The position numbers and the translations under genes were made by a program. Below, piece by piece: positions 32,449-41,564 of a stretch of DNA of 64,000 nucleotides. This DNA is from Cyclobacteriaceae bacterium (lineage in GTDB: Bacteria > Bacteroidota > Bacteroidia > Cytophagales > Cyclobacteriaceae): assembly GCA_016787645.1 (NCBI GenBank), contig JAEUUF010000022.1, positions 1 through 64,000 on the forward strand, written 5' to 3'. Within the stretch, counting starts at the first letter, position 1. Every line of letters starts with the position of its first letter. The notes beneath the pieces are model-generated. The model had not been told where the DNA came from. It did no database searches and saw only the letters and a program-made list of their open reading frames with translations.

Positions 32449-33252
32449 TCAGATATCCGACTTCTTCAACTTCAGGTAGGCGAAGTAATTGAACAGCACC
32501 GCCCAGGCGGCAGCAATGGCAATCGACTCAATCGTCACATAGTCCCTGATCTCCTGGAAGGCATAGCGAGCCAAGGGCATGGGAACCAGGTTCATGATCG
32601 ATTCCAGCGGAAAAAACGGAATCACCTGGGGTACGGCATCATCAATATTTTCTTTGATAATTAACTCGATCAGGTAAGAGTTGAGCAAAAGGATAATGGT
32701 CAATCCCGATCGCTGAATGAACACGCCCAACATGAGTGCGAAAGACAAGAACGCAAATACTTCCAGGAAATAGGCCGGGTAGAAAGCAATGCCGGTCAAC
32801 GCGTAGGGGAAATCAAGTTCAGGTGAATAGATCAGCCCGGCTACCGTTGCAATGAGGAAAACCATGCCCATACTGAGCGCTGCCAGAACAAGGTTGGTCA
32901 TCACTTTGGACAGCAGGAATTGCTCGCGACTCAATCCATCGATAATGTTCTGCCGGACGGTACGGTACGTAAATTCATTGGTGATTGAAATCACCGTCAT
33001 GATGGCCAGGCCCATCTTCAACAGCCCGCCGGCCCACGCGAGGTTCTGCCAGATGTCGGGGAAATGGTACAACGGGATCCGCGTGATGTTGATCTTCTGA
33101 CCGAATCCCTCGATGAGGCTGGCCAGCCACTTCAGGAACTCCATGCCGGAGGCCGCCCCCATGCAGAGCATGAAGAAATACAAACCCACGATTATCCAGA
33201 AAGTCCGGTAATCGACGAGTTTCTTAAGGTCAACCTTTAGCAAGTGCAGCAT
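32449..33252 (-). CDS. ABC transporter permease
   Basis: A 267-residue membrane protein with about six predicted helices (for example TFWIIVGLYFFMLCMGAASGM near 17-37 and GMVFLIATVAGLIYS). The sequence INEFTYRTVRQNIIDGLSR matches the coupling segment (TxExxxGTxR-type) of ABC-2 type exporter permeases. It overlaps the preceding ATPase gene by 23 bases, so the two form one transporter; the substrate is unknown. Located convergent to the CDF gene. Confidence 0.85.
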   Translation of the reverse strand: MLHLLKVDLKKLVDYRTFWIIVGLYFFMLCMGAASGMEFLKWLASLIEGFGQKINITRIPLYHFPDIWQNLAWAGGLLKMGLAIMTVISITNEFTYRTVRQNIIDGLSREQFLLSKVMTNLVLAALSMGMVFLIATVAGLIYSPELDFPYALTGIAFYPAYFLEVFAFLSFALMLGVFIQRSGLTIILLLNSYLIELIIKENIDDAVPQVIPFFPLESIMNLVPMPLARYAFQEIRDYVTIESIAIAAAWAVLFNYFAYLKLKKSDI

Positions 33253-34144
33253 GGTCGGCTTCAGCTAAAATTTCCAAAAACTGTTTTTCAAGGCTCTTCT
33301 TCTGGGTAACCAGGTGATTAACCACAATACCCTTTTCAAATAGGTACCGGTTGAGTTCCAGGCTGTGGAAGCCATCCTTCATTTTAACTACGTAATGGGT
33401 TCCCTCCTTGCGGACAAGCGCTGTGCCTGGGAACGTCTCGAGGATAATCGGAAGATCATCATGAAAGGCCATTACCTCCACCGTTTCTTCGCCCTTGCCT
33501 ACTTCATCCACCGGCCCGGTGTGGACCAGGTTGCCCTTTCGGAGAATAGCGAAATGGCTGCACACTTTCTGAACTTCATCGAGCAGGTGGCTGGCAAGGA
33601 TAATCGTTTTTCCATCCTGGGCAATCCGGCGGATTATTTCCCGGATCTCGGCAATGCCCATGGGATCCAAACCGTTGGTGGGCTCATCGAGGATTAGTAC
33701 GATCGGGTCATTCAGCAAAGCGGAGGCGATGGCCAAGCGTTGTTTCATCCCCAGGGAGTAAGTGCGATACTTGTCGTTGCGTCTTGGGGTAAGCTCAACC
33801 AGGTCCAGTACACGAGGAATATTCTCTACCGGCGCCTCCTTGATGAGGGCCATGAGCTCGAGGTTCTTCTGGCCGCTCAGGTAGGGATAGAAAATAGGAT
33901 GTTCAAGCACAGCGCCAATCTTCTTGCGCAGCTGGTGATTCGGTGGTTGCCCAAACCAGGTAAAGTGCCCCGCCGTGGGATTGGTTACACCCATGAGCAT
34001 ACCCAGGGTGGTCGTCTTGCCGCTCCCGTTGGGTCCCAGCATGCCGAAGACCTGGCCTCGTTTTACTTCCAATTCAAGTTGATTGACCGCGCACAGGCGG
34101 CCAAAATTCTTGGTAAGCTGGTGGATGGATAAGACAGTTTCCAA
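33230..34144 (-). CDS. ABC transporter ATP-binding protein
   Basis: A 304-residue ABC ATPase, starting with a TTG. Walker A GPNGSGKTT (38-46), a signature in YSLGMKQRLAIA, Walker B LILDEPTNGLD and the switch His in LASHLLDEV are all intact. The C-terminus has an extension (about 215-304) seen in ABC-2 exporters of the CcmA/NatA type. It energises the permease at 32449-33252. The start at 34144 lies just beyond the stop of the DUF4252-like gene on the same strand. Confidence 0.9.
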   Translation of the reverse strand: METVLSIHQLTKNFGRLCAVNQLELEVKRGQVFGMLGPNGSGKTTTLGMLMGVTNPTAGHFTWFGQPPNHQLRKKIGAVLEHPIFYPYLSGQKNLELMALIKEAPVENIPRVLDLVELTPRRNDKYRTYSLGMKQRLAIASALLNDPIVLILDEPTNGLDPMGIAEIREIIRRIAQDGKTIILASHLLDEVQKVCSHFAILRKGNLVHTGPVDEVGKGEETVEVMAFHDDLPIILETFPGTALVRKEGTHYVVKMKDGFHSLELNRYLFEKGIVVNHLVTQKKSLEKQFLEILAEADHAALAKG

Positions 34145-34158
34145 TGGCTCTGGTCGGA

Positions 34159-34731
34159 TTAATTTTCGTTGACTCTTCGCTTCCTGTGACGGACAGTGTC
34201 TTCCTTGGGATTGGCGAAGTTCCTGATCTGCTTGCCAATGTCTGTACTGTTGTCCAACGTCGTAAACAACGCCCCGGCCTTGCTCACATCAAAGGTACCC
34301 ACGATGTCGAGCACGAAAAGGCTGGTTGAATCGTTGACCAGCACAACGGTGCCCGGTTTTGATCCCTTGGCATCGCGCAGGTACACATCAAAGTTTTTCC
34401 CTTCAAACCGGCTCGTGACAATCGGTTCAAAGGATTCTTTCTGGTAGCTAGTTGTCAGCTGGCGGTACTCCTTCGGGCCAAACTTTTCCTGGTTTTTGTT
34501 GATCATCAGGAATTTCATCTTCTCAATGTTGCGGATCAGATCGTCAAATTCCTTGTTGTCCTGCTGATTGAGCATGCGGAGGGTATTCTTGTAAAAGAAG
34601 AGTGCGAGCGCGTCGTCAAACTTCTTTTCCAGGTCGAGAGTGGATTGGCTTTGCGCAGCGGCGATCAATGGGGTGACCAGCAGTGCGGCACAAAGGGTGA
34701 TTAAATGCATCCGTTTCAACAAAAGGCTCAT
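34159..34731 (-). CDS. DUF4252-like secreted protein
   Basis: A 190-residue protein with a signal peptide (cleavage after IAAAQS). It shows an N-terminal helix FDDALALFFYKNTLRMLNQ, a central segment DLIRNIEKMKFLMIN and a C-terminal FDVYLRDAKGSKPGTVVLVNDSTSLFVLDIVGTFDVSKAGALF. This layout matches DUF4252 proteins seen with ECF sigma factors in Bacteroidota. A second such gene lies upstream. Function unknown. The terminator at 34755-34782 separates it from that gene, so it may have its own promoter. Confidence 0.7.
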   Translation of the reverse strand: MSLLLKRMHLITLCAALLVTPLIAAAQSQSTLDLEKKFDDALALFFYKNTLRMLNQQDNKEFDDLIRNIEKMKFLMINKNQEKFGPKEYRQLTTSYQKESFEPIVTSRFEGKNFDVYLRDAKGSKPGTVVLVNDSTSLFVLDIVGTFDVSKAGALFTTLDNSTDIGKQIRNFANPKEDTVRHRKRRVNEN

Positions 34732-34754
34732 GGGTAAGTTGGTAGAAAAACGCA

Positions 34755-34782
34755 GTTCCCCACGCAGGGTTGCGCGGGGAAC
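34755..34782 (-). terminator. Hairpin terminator after the sigma-factor operon
   Basis: GTTCCCC and GGGGAAC flank an inner CGC-GCG pair, 20 bases past the stop of the second DUF4252-like gene. On the minus strand TGCGTTTTTC follows, giving a T-run four bases after the stem. It fits a weak intrinsic terminator. Confidence 0.55.
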
Positions 34783-34800
34783 CGGTAGATCATTGGATTA

Positions 34801-35343
34801 TTATTCGTTCTCCTTCTTCTCGCCTTTTTCGCCCTTCTCCATTTTGTGGAGCTGCTCCAGGCCGTCAATGCTCATCTTGCTGCCGATCCGGCTCACCTTC
34901 TTCAAGTCAATCTCACCAAAGAGGCTCAACATCTTGAAATCATCGTTGCCTGCGGCAATCATAAGCAATTCACTGATCTTGCCACCCGATTCCTTGATCA
35001 TGAACTTCATATCCTGGTCCTTGTCGCGGACAAACATCAATTCTTCGTAGTCCTTGGGCACGATCGAAAGGGCCTCTTTGTAGAGCTCGCGGGAGTCGCG
35101 CGCCTCGTCTTTGGCGATCACCCGAAGGCCTTTGATTTTGCTGATGGCCTCGAGAATCTCCTTGTCTTCGGGCTTCTCCACATCCATGTTCGTGAACAGC
35201 CCGAACATCTTGCTGCTCACCGTCACCTGCGTGAAGGCCGGGTTGTCCTGGTACTTGCTGAAGAACTTCGTAATTGCGTCGCTCTGCGCGTTGGCCACCA
35301 GGGACATCGTCATCATCGCCACTCCCATCATTAACTTTTTCAT
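34801..35343 (-). CDS. DUF4252-like secreted protein
   Basis: Start at 35343 (MKKLMMGVAMMTMSLVANAQ), an excellent signal peptide; an ATG six bases upstream is also possible. The protein has 180 residues: SDAITKFFSKYQDNPAFTQVTVSSKMFGLF, then KGLRVIAKDEARDSRELYKEALS, then DMKFMIKESGGKISELLMIAAGNDDFKMLSLFGEIDLKKV and a lysine-rich end (KGEKGEKKENE). The fold is that of DUF4252. It is the last gene of a sigma/anti-sigma/DUF4252 operon typical in Bacteroidota; role unknown, probably an envelope-stress output. Confidence 0.75.
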   Translation of the reverse strand: MKKLMMGVAMMTMSLVANAQSDAITKFFSKYQDNPAFTQVTVSSKMFGLFTNMDVEKPEDKEILEAISKIKGLRVIAKDEARDSRELYKEALSIVPKDYEELMFVRDKDQDMKFMIKESGGKISELLMIAAGNDDFKMLSLFGEIDLKKVSRIGSKMSIDGLEQLHKMEKGEKGEKKENE

Positions 35344-35396
35344 ATCCATCTGATTAATGTTCAATGTGTTGTTAGTTTCTTGAATAGTCGAGTTTT

Positions 35397-35918
35397 CTAA
35401 ATACTTATTTTATCACTGTCGCTTTTCGATTGAATCTTCTTCTCCGCTTCGTTCAACATCTGCATTTTACTGGCCTCTTTCTTGGCTTTGCCAAAACTGT
35501 TGCTGATCATTTGCAACGCCCGCTTGGTCTCTTCGAAGGCCATCTGCGGATCCGTATAGGTATCCTGGAGTTCCTTCGGGTACGACTTCCGGATTTCCTG
35601 CCGGATCAGGAATGTCGCCGCTACAACCACCACGATGCCCGCTGCAATCCTTCCCACATTCTGAAGCCCTATCATGGAGATCAATTTTCCCTCACGACGG
35701 ACCTTGAGTTGTTTTGTTACAGCTCCCTCAAAATTTTGTCCGATAGTTTTGCCTTGTTCCGCCTGGAAGAATGCAAATAAATCGGCGGCTCCCTTCAGCG
35801 CAGCCGGCACCTGGCCAGTTGCGAAGAACTCGCGGAGCTGCTGCTCCTCCTCCAGCGAGGTTTCGGCCTGCCAGTATTTCTCCAGCAGTCGTTCTACTTC
35901 ATGCAAGTCCATACGCAT
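35397..35918 (-). CDS. Putative anti-sigma factor
   Basis: Start placed at 35918 (MRMDLHEVERLLEKYW), 20 bases inside the sigma gene, giving 173 residues. The N-terminal cytoplasmic part has LLEKYWQAETSLEEEQQLREFF, like the start of many Bacteroidota anti-sigma factors, and one membrane helix lies near 83-97 (VGRIAAGIVVVVAATFL). The C-terminal side is charged and would face the periplasm. It should hold the ECF sigma factor encoded upstream; this rests on position and topology, since there is no strong zinc-anti-sigma motif. Confidence 0.6.
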   Translation of the reverse strand: MRMDLHEVERLLEKYWQAETSLEEEQQLREFFATGQVPAALKGAADLFAFFQAEQGKTIGQNFEGAVTKQLKVRREGKLISMIGLQNVGRIAAGIVVVVAATFLIRQEIRKSYPKELQDTYTDPQMAFEETKRALQMISNSFGKAKKEASKMQMLNEAEKKIQSKSDSDKISI

Positions 35919-36414
35919 CCATTTTTTGTAGTTTCTCACGCACCGTGTTCCTTGCCCTGAACAAACTTACCTTCACCTGGCTCATGTCGATTTCCAGGAT
36001 TTCACAGATTTCGGCGTAGGTATACCCCTCAATGTCACGCAGGTGCATCACCTGTCGTTGTTTTTCGGGCAACTCCGCCATCAATTCACTGATTCGTTTC
36101 ATACGTTCGCTCAATTCAGTCGCTTCGGCCGGTGTCAGGCTATGGTGACTCAGGTGCATGCCCTTCTCCAGTGAGTCGGTAGGCCTGCGTTGCTGCTGAC
36201 GGAGCCGGTCCAGCGAAAGATTCTTGGTAATCCGCATGCACCAGGCTTCCATGTTCTGGATATTGTCCAGCTGTTCCCGTCCACTCCACACCTTAATCAT
36301 CACTTCCTGCACGACGTCCTTGGCCTCCTCGTTGTTTCCCAATAGCCGGAAAGCAAAGCGGTAAAGCTTGTTTTTCACGGGGAAAACCATGTTTTGAAAG
36401 GCCTCCAAGGTCAT
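35899..36414 (-). CDS. RNA polymerase sigma factor, ECF subfamily
   Basis: Start at 36414 (ATG, MTLEAFQNMVFPVKNKLYRF); the upstream codons begin only at a TTG. The 171-residue protein has region 2 (FAFRLLGNNEEAKDVVQEVMIKVW) and region 4 (LPEKQRQVMHLRDIEGYTYAEICEILEIDMSQVKVSLFRARNTV). ECF factors direct polymerase to envelope-stress genes and are held by an anti-sigma factor; here that gene overlaps the end. The operon continues with a DUF4252-like gene. Confidence 0.92.
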   Translation of the reverse strand: MTLEAFQNMVFPVKNKLYRFAFRLLGNNEEAKDVVQEVMIKVWSGREQLDNIQNMEAWCMRITKNLSLDRLRQQQRRPTDSLEKGMHLSHHSLTPAEATELSERMKRISELMAELPEKQRQVMHLRDIEGYTYAEICEILEIDMSQVKVSLFRARNTVREKLQKMDAYGLA

Positions 36415-36558
36415 CGATTTCAGCAACAAGACGATGTGTATCCGTCGATGTTACAGGAAAGCGAAAATACTCAGAACGGCCTCATTTCCGGGTCAATTTC
36501 CGCTATTTTTAGTGCAAACGCGGAACTTACCCCCACGGCAACCGGTTAACTTGTCATC

Positions 36559-37383
36559 ATGGCTTCATTGAAAGATTTACAGAACTTTTCGTCCGACCTA
36601 CCCGGCCAATCAGAGCGAATGCCTGCCCTCTTTATAGGTCACGGCTCACCGATGAATGGCATTGAAGACAACCCATTCAGCCAAAGCTGGTCTGCCCTCG
36701 GTAAGTCAGTGGCAACTCCTGCCGCAGTACTTTGTATCTCGGCCCATTGGCTCACGGAGGGCACTCACGTCACCGCCATGGAGCATCCCCGCACCATCCA
36801 TGACTTTTATGGTTTCCCACAGGCACTGTTCAACGTTCAGTATCCTGCACCCGGAAGTCCTGAGTTGGCCAAAGCGACGGCCGCCCAGGTAAAAAAGACA
36901 TCGATTGGAATGGACCACGAGTGGGGACTGGACCACGGTACCTGGTCAGTAGTCCGTCAGATGTACCCTGAGGCCAACGTGCCGGTACTACAGCTGAGCA
37001 TTGACTATGCGCGGCCGGCAACCTACCACTATGAACTCGCCAGGGAACTTTCCGCGTTGCGCTCCAAAGGCGTGCTCATTATCGGAAGCGGCAACATGGT
37101 ACACAACCTCCGCATGCTGAACTGGCGCGAGCCCCAAGGCGGATTTGATTGGGCTATCGAGATGAACGAGACATTCAAAAATCTCATCCGCAAGGACGAT
37201 CACACAGCGTTGATGAATTATGAAAAATTAGGCCCGGCAGCCAAGCTGTCGATCCCAACGCCGGATCATTACTACCCGCTCATTTACACGCTTGGACTTA
37301 AAGAGAAGGGCGAGTCGGTTGAAATTTTCAATGATACGCTGACCATGGGTTCTGTCTCCATGACTTCCCTCCGCATTTCCTGA
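36559..37383 (+). CDS. ygiD: Extradiol ring-cleavage dioxygenase, YgiD/4,5-DOPA type
   Basis: A 274-residue enzyme of the LigB/YgiD superfamily. MPALFIGHGSPMN holds the first metal-binding His, SAHWLTEGTHVTA the second, and LDHGTWSVVRQMYPEANVPVLQLS and GSGNMVHNL supply the remaining active-site residues. Family members of this class cleave 4,5-DOPA or related catechols with Fe or Zn at the active site. The gene stands alone, transcribed divergently from the ECF sigma gene, with a 144-base gap. Confidence 0.92.
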   Translation: MASLKDLQNFSSDLPGQSERMPALFIGHGSPMNGIEDNPFSQSWSALGKSVATPAAVLCISAHWLTEGTHVTAMEHPRTIHDFYGFPQALFNVQYPAPGSPELAKATAAQVKKTSIGMDHEWGLDHGTWSVVRQMYPEANVPVLQLSIDYARPATYHYELARELSALRSKGVLIIGSGNMVHNLRMLNWREPQGGFDWAIEMNETFKNLIRKDDHTALMNYEKLGPAAKLSIPTPDHYYPLIYTLGLKEKGESVEIFNDTLTMGSVSMTSLRIS

Positions 37384-37399
37384 AGCCATCATTTGATCC

Positions 37400-37636
37400 A
37401 TGGAATCCATGAATGACGACAAGATCATCATTTACCAATCATACGACACGGTGATTCAAGCCAACCTGGCGAAAACAAAATTGGATGCCTATGGAATTCC
37501 CTGTTTTCTAACGGAGGAGAATTTCACCAACCTCTACCCGTTTCGGAACGACATCTTTCCCGGGGTAAGGCTGCACATCTTTGAAAAGGACGAACCCCGG
37601 GTGAAAGAAATCCTTACGGAGGAAGTCGGTGGCTAG
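37400..37636 (+). CDS. DUF2007 domain protein
   Basis: A 78-residue protein. It starts at 37400 or at the next Met three codons on. DUF2007 features are visible: IIIYQSYDTVIQANLAKTKLDAYGIPCFL and GVRLHIFEKDEPRVKEILTEE. Proteins of this type are putative signal-transducing or peptide-binding modules in Bacteroidota; no catalytic activity is known. It is likely co-transcribed with the dioxygenase gene, 16 bases upstream, and followed by a hairpin. Confidence 0.75.
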   Translation: MESMNDDKIIIYQSYDTVIQANLAKTKLDAYGIPCFLTEENFTNLYPFRNDIFPGVRLHIFEKDEPRVKEILTEEVGG

Positions 37637-37644
37637 TGGCTAAT

Positions 37645-37680
37645 CTCCCTTGCCCCGGCATTAATGTCGGGGCAAGGGAG
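37645..37680. terminator. Strong bidirectional hairpin terminator
   Basis: A 13-base-pair perfect stem (CTCCCTTGCCCCG with CGGGGCAAGGGAG) around a loop GCATTAATGT lies between the convergent DUF2007 and amidohydrolase genes. No T-run follows on either side, so termination is inferred from stem strength and convergent position. A degenerate AATCA-rich stretch follows at 37687-37720. Confidence 0.6.
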
Positions 37681-37719
37681 CCATTCATCATCGAATCATC
37701 AAATCACCGAATCAACGAA

Positions 37720-39711
37720 TTACTTCCAGAAGCCAAAGCCGTAAGAGGCGTAGAGAGCTTTTGAGTCATAGACATGCCCGCCCTTCATCGAGTACTCCAC
37801 GCGTCGGATGTCGGAGATGTTCTTGACGGGATCTCCATCGACAAGTATCAGGTTGGCTTTCTTGCCCACCTCTACAGAGCCCAACTCACTTTCTTTCCCG
37901 GCGATGCGAGCTGAAATCAGCGTGGCTTTCTGAAGCACTTCCTTATTAGGAACGCCAGCACGGGCATAGAGCTCCAGTTCGCGATGCAAGGCAAACCCCG
38001 GGAAATCGTCGGTGCCAGGAACGAAGGTGATGCCATTGCTGTACAGCACCTTGAGCATCTTCAGCATGTTCTCAAAGGATTGCTTGTAGTCTGCCTCATG
38101 ACCTTTCATGGTCGGTAATCCACCCGTGTACAGGCCGCGACGGAATTCAGGGGGAAACATATTCAGTATAGACTGGTAGCCGGCTGCCAGTTTACCCGGT
38201 TCGTTGGTAAACATGCCTTCAAAAATGGCCGCCGTGGGATCCACCACCGTTTTCTTGTCTTTCAGCAACTTAACAAACCGCTTGACCTCCGGGCCATTCA
38301 CATTGATGTTCTTCGCCCGTTCAGCCACCTTGATAAAACGGCCCATCGACCGCGTGTCGATTGTATCGCCCATAAAATTGAGCATGACCATATTCAGGTG
38401 AATGATTTCATCATATCCATCGTTCACGGCCCGCTCGGCAGTCATGAAGGACGGAATGTGACCACAGACTTTCAACCCTCTCTTATGCGCCTCGGCGGCG
38501 AGGGGCTTTACCCATTCCACCGGGATGGAACTGTAAAGTTTAACCTGCTGATAGCCGTGGTCGGCATAATAGTTTACTGCTGCTAATCCTTCATCAAGGG
38601 TCTTTACGATCTTGCCGGTAGGACCGGCATACGGTCCCGCAAAATCAATGAAACCGGACATCAACGAGATTTCCGGTCCCATGAGAATATCACCGTCTAC
38701 TTTTTTCTTAACCTCCGGGAGGTCAAGCTCATTGGCCATGTCTTTGATGTTGGTGACACCCGCCGCCAGATGATACAATCCCTGGGACATCGAATAATGC
38801 GCGTGGTTGTCCCAAAGTCCGGGCAGGAGCATTTTTCCTGTTCCATCGATGACTTTCGCATTGGCCGGAGGTGTAATGCTTTTTGCTTTCCCGACTTGGG
38901 TGATCTTGCCACCTTCCACTACAACGGACTGGCCGGTGATTACTTTTCCGGACTTTGCATCGAACACGCTGACGTTGGTGAACGCCACCGGAATGTCATT
39001 CCGCTGGGTTAGCTGGTCCTCCTGTCTCGCAAAATATTCCTCTTCAAGGTTGTCCTGCAATTTTTTCAGTTCCGGGATCAGGAACTCATATCCCAGCTTG
39101 ATCGTCGACATCCACCCGCCAATGCTGGCAAAAAATGCCTTGTTCGGTGTAACCCACACATAAGATGGCGGGCCACCAAATCCGGAGAAAGCATACAATT
39201 CGAGTTCCTCACCAAAGGTATTTACCAGTGCAGTATGACTTTTTACATGAGTGGCCTTCAATTTTCCGGAAGGCAGCATGTCCATCTCGTGCTCGTGTCC
39301 TTTTTGACGGAGCAGTTGCTTCAATGTCCATTCAATTTCACCCGGCACACCTTCCATCGGCGAATAGATGGCAGGACCCGTGATTGTTCTCTGCTCATTC
39401 TCCACCTTGTTCTTCCAGCGTGCTACGCCTCCTTTCAATTCATAAGTCTCATCTACTGGTCCTTTGAAATAGTCTACGCCCGTTACCCTACGCGAAACCA
39501 CCTGGCCAGCTTCGAGCACCAGGTCTACCTGCAGTTTTGGCCCACGCCCACGGTCATTGTACTCGTAGCGATAATGCACCTGGCCCTGGCCGTCAGACCA
39601 GGTGATTTGCTTGCCCGCAATCTTACCTGCTGAAAGAATAACAAAACGAGTGGTGTCGGTGGCATACAGTGCCGTCGACATGAACAACAGGAGGAAAGTA
39701 ATCCGCTTCAT
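37720..39711 (-). CDS. Secreted metal-dependent amidohydrolase
   Basis: A 663-residue protein with a signal peptide (MKRITFLLLFMSTALYAT). The amidohydrolase fold spans the C-terminal half: LLPGLWDNHAHYSMS gives the HxH metal motif, GHIPSFMTAERAVNDGYDEIIHLNM the further His, and VEVGKKANLILVDGDP the end beta-sandwich. The N-terminal 230 residues form an extra domain (DUF-like, with YEYNDRGRGPKLQVDLVLEAG). Such proteins resemble imidazolonepropionase/prolidase-type amidohydrolases; substrate unknown. It lies between the terminator and the OmpA gene. Confidence 0.85.
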   Translation of the reverse strand: MKRITFLLLFMSTALYATDTTRFVILSAGKIAGKQITWSDGQGQVHYRYEYNDRGRGPKLQVDLVLEAGQVVSRRVTGVDYFKGPVDETYELKGGVARWKNKVENEQRTITGPAIYSPMEGVPGEIEWTLKQLLRQKGHEHEMDMLPSGKLKATHVKSHTALVNTFGEELELYAFSGFGGPPSYVWVTPNKAFFASIGGWMSTIKLGYEFLIPELKKLQDNLEEEYFARQEDQLTQRNDIPVAFTNVSVFDAKSGKVITGQSVVVEGGKITQVGKAKSITPPANAKVIDGTGKMLLPGLWDNHAHYSMSQGLYHLAAGVTNIKDMANELDLPEVKKKVDGDILMGPEISLMSGFIDFAGPYAGPTGKIVKTLDEGLAAVNYYADHGYQQVKLYSSIPVEWVKPLAAEAHKRGLKVCGHIPSFMTAERAVNDGYDEIIHLNMVMLNFMGDTIDTRSMGRFIKVAERAKNINVNGPEVKRFVKLLKDKKTVVDPTAAIFEGMFTNEPGKLAAGYQSILNMFPPEFRRGLYTGGLPTMKGHEADYKQSFENMLKMLKVLYSNGITFVPGTDDFPGFALHRELELYARAGVPNKEVLQKATLISARIAGKESELGSVEVGKKANLILVDGDPVKNISDIRRVEYSMKGGHVYDSKALYASYGFGFWK

Positions 39712-39738
39712 GACTAGGGGTAGTTATATGATTTGTTC

Positions 39739-41490
39739 TTATTTCTTTAACACTGTGAACTCCACGCGGCGATTATTTGCCTGCCCCTCGGGAGTATCAT
39801 TGGTATCGATGGGCTTCGACTCCCCATAGCCCCGGGCCGTCAATCGTGCCGGCTCAATGCCCTGTTGCACGATGTAATCTACCACAGCCTGCGACCGTCC
39901 CTGGGAGAGCGTGTTGTTATACTCATCGGTGCCTTTGCTGTCCGTATGTCCGGCAATTTCAATTTCCACCGTCGGATTTTGTTGTAGAAAATCAACCACC
40001 TTGTTCAGTTCCACAAAAGACTCTGGCTTGAGCGTAGTCTTGTTGAAGTCAAAATAAATGTTCTTCAAACGCACGGTGAGTCCCACTTCGATGGGTGCGA
40101 GGTACAGATCTTTGCTCAGCGGGGAGAGATCCTCACTGGCAAATTCTGCACTGTCAGCTGACGAAAGGTATCCTTCCGCTGAGGCAGCCATGACATACCA
40201 GCCTAACCTTCCCACTTCGAGGGAGAATTTCCCGCCTTCTGCAGTCACCGAGTAGCTGCTTTTCCGGTCAGGACGCAACGTGAAGTCTACCTTGGCGGTA
40301 ATCGGCTGGTTGGTCTTCTTGTTGTATACCGTTCCAGCAATGATAAGCTTCTTTACAATAGGTGTGAGGTACACATCCGTGACGAGCGTCGTGTCTCCAC
40401 CCAGCGTCGGCACCGTGATCGTCAGGTCCTTTGGCTGATACCCGGATGCGCTGGCGCTCACCTGGTACTCATTTATTTCCGGAATACGGGTCTCGTACTT
40501 TCCAGTAGCGGGTGTCTTCAGGCTAACTGGCTTCATGTCCTTGACACTTACGGTGACTGACGCTACCACGGGTTGATTCGTCTTCTCGTCAAACACAGTA
40601 CCCGCCACCATCACCTTGATATTTTTGGGCACCAACACGAAGATGTCGAGGTTGCCGCCGTCGATGCGGCTATTTGACCTAGAAGTATACACGTTCCCGT
40701 TGGCATCCATGGAGAAGTAGTCATCGGCCGCGGCGGTGTTAATGGGCTTGCCGAGGTTCGTCACCTCCGACCAGTTTGTCCAGGTGTCGTCGAGCCGCGT
40801 GGTCTTGTAGATATCCGCGCCACCCTGGCGACCTGCGCCAAGCCTGTCGCTGGCAAAAAATAACGTCTTGTTATCGGGGCTCAGGAACGGAGCGAACTCA
40901 TCTGTACTGTTACTGAACTTCAGTCGTTCAGGTCGTGTCCAGCTGCCGCCCTGTTCGTGGGAGATATAAAGGTCACTTTTCACCCCGCCGACCTGTTCGG
41001 AAAAGTAGAGAATCATGTGCTTGAGGTCATTGGACATCGTCGCTCCATTGAAGCGTCCTTTCACCATGGATTCAAGATCTTTAATTTTGAGCTCACTCCA
41101 TCCTCCACCCGGGCTGACCAGGGAAAAACCCAGCTCGTTGCGAGAACGGCCACCTCGCACAAACAAGGTTCCATCAGGCATCACCTGGAAGACCTGGTTG
41201 GTTTTGTTCTGGTTGAAGGGCGACCCCAGGTGTTGAGGGGCAGACCATACTCCGTTGTCATCCTTGGTGCTCATCCAAATGTCTTGCGTCCCCACTTTGC
41301 CGTAGGTATTGGACGGGTGATCCACCACAAAAAAATACAATTTCTTCCCATCGGGCGAGACGACCGGTGCGGCGTCGTGGTAGTTTGAATTAACCTCCTT
41401 GATCTTGCTCAGTTCATAACGAGGAGCAAACGTCTGGGAGTAGGCGACAGAACCCAAAAGCCAACAGAGAACGAAAGCAATACGACTCAT
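39739..41490 (-). CDS. OmpA family outer membrane protein with PD40 and carboxypeptidase-regulatory-like domains
   Basis: A 583-residue exported protein (signal peptide to SVAYSQ). The first half has PD40/WD40-like blades (VVSPDGKKLYFFV, PFLSPDNKTLFFASDR). Then come two CarboxypepD_reg-like beta domains (AGTVFDEKTNQPV and AGTVYNKKTNQPI). The C-terminus is a typical OmpA/MotB peptidoglycan-binding domain: LKNIYFDFNKTTLKP, VEIEIAGHTDSKGTDEYN and ARGYGESKPIDTNDTPEGQANNRRVEF. It anchors the outer membrane to peptidoglycan. It follows the same-strand amidohydrolase gene by 27 bases. Confidence 0.92.
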   Translation of the reverse strand: MSRIAFVLCWLLGSVAYSQTFAPRYELSKIKEVNSNYHDAAPVVSPDGKKLYFFVVDHPSNTYGKVGTQDIWMSTKDDNGVWSAPQHLGSPFNQNKTNQVFQVMPDGTLFVRGGRSRNELGFSLVSPGGGWSELKIKDLESMVKGRFNGATMSNDLKHMILYFSEQVGGVKSDLYISHEQGGSWTRPERLKFSNSTDEFAPFLSPDNKTLFFASDRLGAGRQGGADIYKTTRLDDTWTNWSEVTNLGKPINTAAADDYFSMDANGNVYTSRSNSRIDGGNLDIFVLVPKNIKVMVAGTVFDEKTNQPVVASVTVSVKDMKPVSLKTPATGKYETRIPEINEYQVSASASGYQPKDLTITVPTLGGDTTLVTDVYLTPIVKKLIIAGTVYNKKTNQPITAKVDFTLRPDRKSSYSVTAEGGKFSLEVGRLGWYVMAASAEGYLSSADSAEFASEDLSPLSKDLYLAPIEVGLTVRLKNIYFDFNKTTLKPESFVELNKVVDFLQQNPTVEIEIAGHTDSKGTDEYNNTLSQGRSQAVVDYIVQQGIEPARLTARGYGESKPIDTNDTPEGQANNRRVEFTVLKK

Positions 41491-41564
41491 ACCATCCGGG
41501 TTGAATGGGTAAAGGTAACGATTCGCCCCCGATGGGGGAAGAGCCTGGTGGTGACTAATTACCC